A DNA stretch of 6,504 nt from Bacillota bacterium. GTDB taxonomy: Bacteria; Bacillota; Clostridia; Clostridiales; Caloramatoraceae. The position numbers and the translations under genes are program-made. The notes beneath the pieces were generated by a model. That model searched no databases and was not told where the DNA came from. It saw only the letters and a list, made by a program, of their open reading frames with translations. Positions 6,343-6,504 of the stretch are shown piece after piece; the stretch's first letter is position 1, and the number at the start of each line of letters is the position of its first letter. The stretch covers positions 1 through 6,504 of the forward strand of contig JAEWEN010000032.1 of assembly GCA_023389275.1 (NCBI GenBank), read 5' to 3'.

Positions 6343-6440
6343 GTCAACTTGGTCATTGAAAACTAAACAGTAATCATAGCGAGCGTACAATAATTTTTGT
6401 AACTTTTAGTAAAAAGTTTCATCTGAGAAACAAGGATTTT
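6343..6440 (+). promoter_or_regulatory. rRNA leader with boxA-like antitermination site
   Basis: TGGTCATTGAAAACT (6350-6364) closely resembles the boxA-type element of Firmicute rRNA leaders and spacers, which have a TTTGAAAACT core. It is expected to recruit Nus factors so that polymerase escapes Rho on the untranslated rRNA. Two small hairpins follow: TACAA/TTGTA (6386-6390 with 6397-6401) and AACTTTT/AAAAGTT (6401-6407 with 6412-6418); they share base 6401. GTTTC/GAAAC (6416-6420 with 6427-6431) could form as an alternative to the second. The long 16S processing stem would need sequence beyond the window. Confidence 0.6.
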
Positions 6441-6504
6441 AATTTGAGAGTTTGATCCTGGCTCAGGACGAACGCTGGCGGCGTGCTTAACACATGCAAG
6501 TCGA
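6441..6504 (+). rRNA. rrs: 16S ribosomal RNA (5' end only)
   Basis: The universal 5' region of 16S is present: AGAGTTTGATCCTGGCTCAG starts at 6447, followed by GACGAACGCTGGCGGCGTGC and TTAACACATGCAAGTCGA. About 64 bases are visible before the window ends. The mature 5' end is placed near 6441 by alignment with E. coli and could be off by a few bases. The TTAACACATGCAAGTCGA wording is common in Clostridia and Lactobacillales. The operon reads in the same direction as gyrBA, away from the presumed origin, and so is co-directional with replication. Confidence 0.98.

Noticed and set aside
1..6504. DnaA boxes, CRISPR repeats, insertion-sequence ends, inteins or a defence/toxin system.
   Set aside because: I looked for TTATCCACA-type boxes, regularly spaced repeats, terminal inverted repeats and insertions within gyrA and gyrB, and saw none. 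The genes are intact, full-length housekeeping genes.

Overview
This window is the origin-proximal housekeeping cluster of a low-GC Firmicute. It holds the end of yaaA, then recF, remB (yaaB), gyrB and gyrA, followed by the promoter, leader and first bases of a ribosomal RNA operon. All genes lie on the + strand. The order yaaA-recF-remB-gyrB-gyrA-rrn is the one known downstream of dnaA-dnaN in Bacillus subtilis and in many Clostridia, so oriC probably lies a few kilobases upstream of base 1. Strong A+T bias, heavy use of AGA and ATA codons and the protein wording point to a clostridium, perhaps Peptostreptococcaceae. That placement is an inference, and the 64 bases of 16S present cannot settle it.

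Layout: bases 1-168 are the 3' end of yaaA, an S4-type RNA-binding protein. recF follows after 15 nt; its best start is the ATG at 184, not the TTG at 172. A well-formed sigma-A-type promoter (TTACAA, 17 nt, extended -10 TATAAT) overlaps the recF stop codon and probably starts a remB-gyrB-gyrA transcript. Gaps of 20 and 19 nt, each with a Shine-Dalgarno sequence, join these three genes. A strong intrinsic terminator lies 7 nt after gyrA. The next ~380 bases carry no convincing gene. They hold an A+T-rich stretch with a phased 10-bp repeat, a short GC-rich island with an 18-codon reading frame, and the rrn promoter (TTGACA, 17 nt, TAAACT) with an UP-like element and a boxA-like leader. 16S rRNA starts near 6441 and runs off the window.

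Functionally, RecF helps load RecA at gaps and stalled forks. GyrB and GyrA form the A2B2 DNA gyrase that adds negative supercoils. RemB belongs to the DUF370/RemA-like family linked to biofilm-matrix regulation in Bacillus. The rrn operon is a heavily transcribed, supercoiling-sensitive neighbour. All visible catalytic residues of gyrase are intact.

I see no new biological system here. The most consequential observation is that GyrA has isoleucine at position 83 (codon ATA), where quinolone-sensitive gyrases usually carry Ser or Thr. This is the classical fluoroquinolone-resistance position. The other points worth a second look are small non-coding structures between gyrA and 16S.
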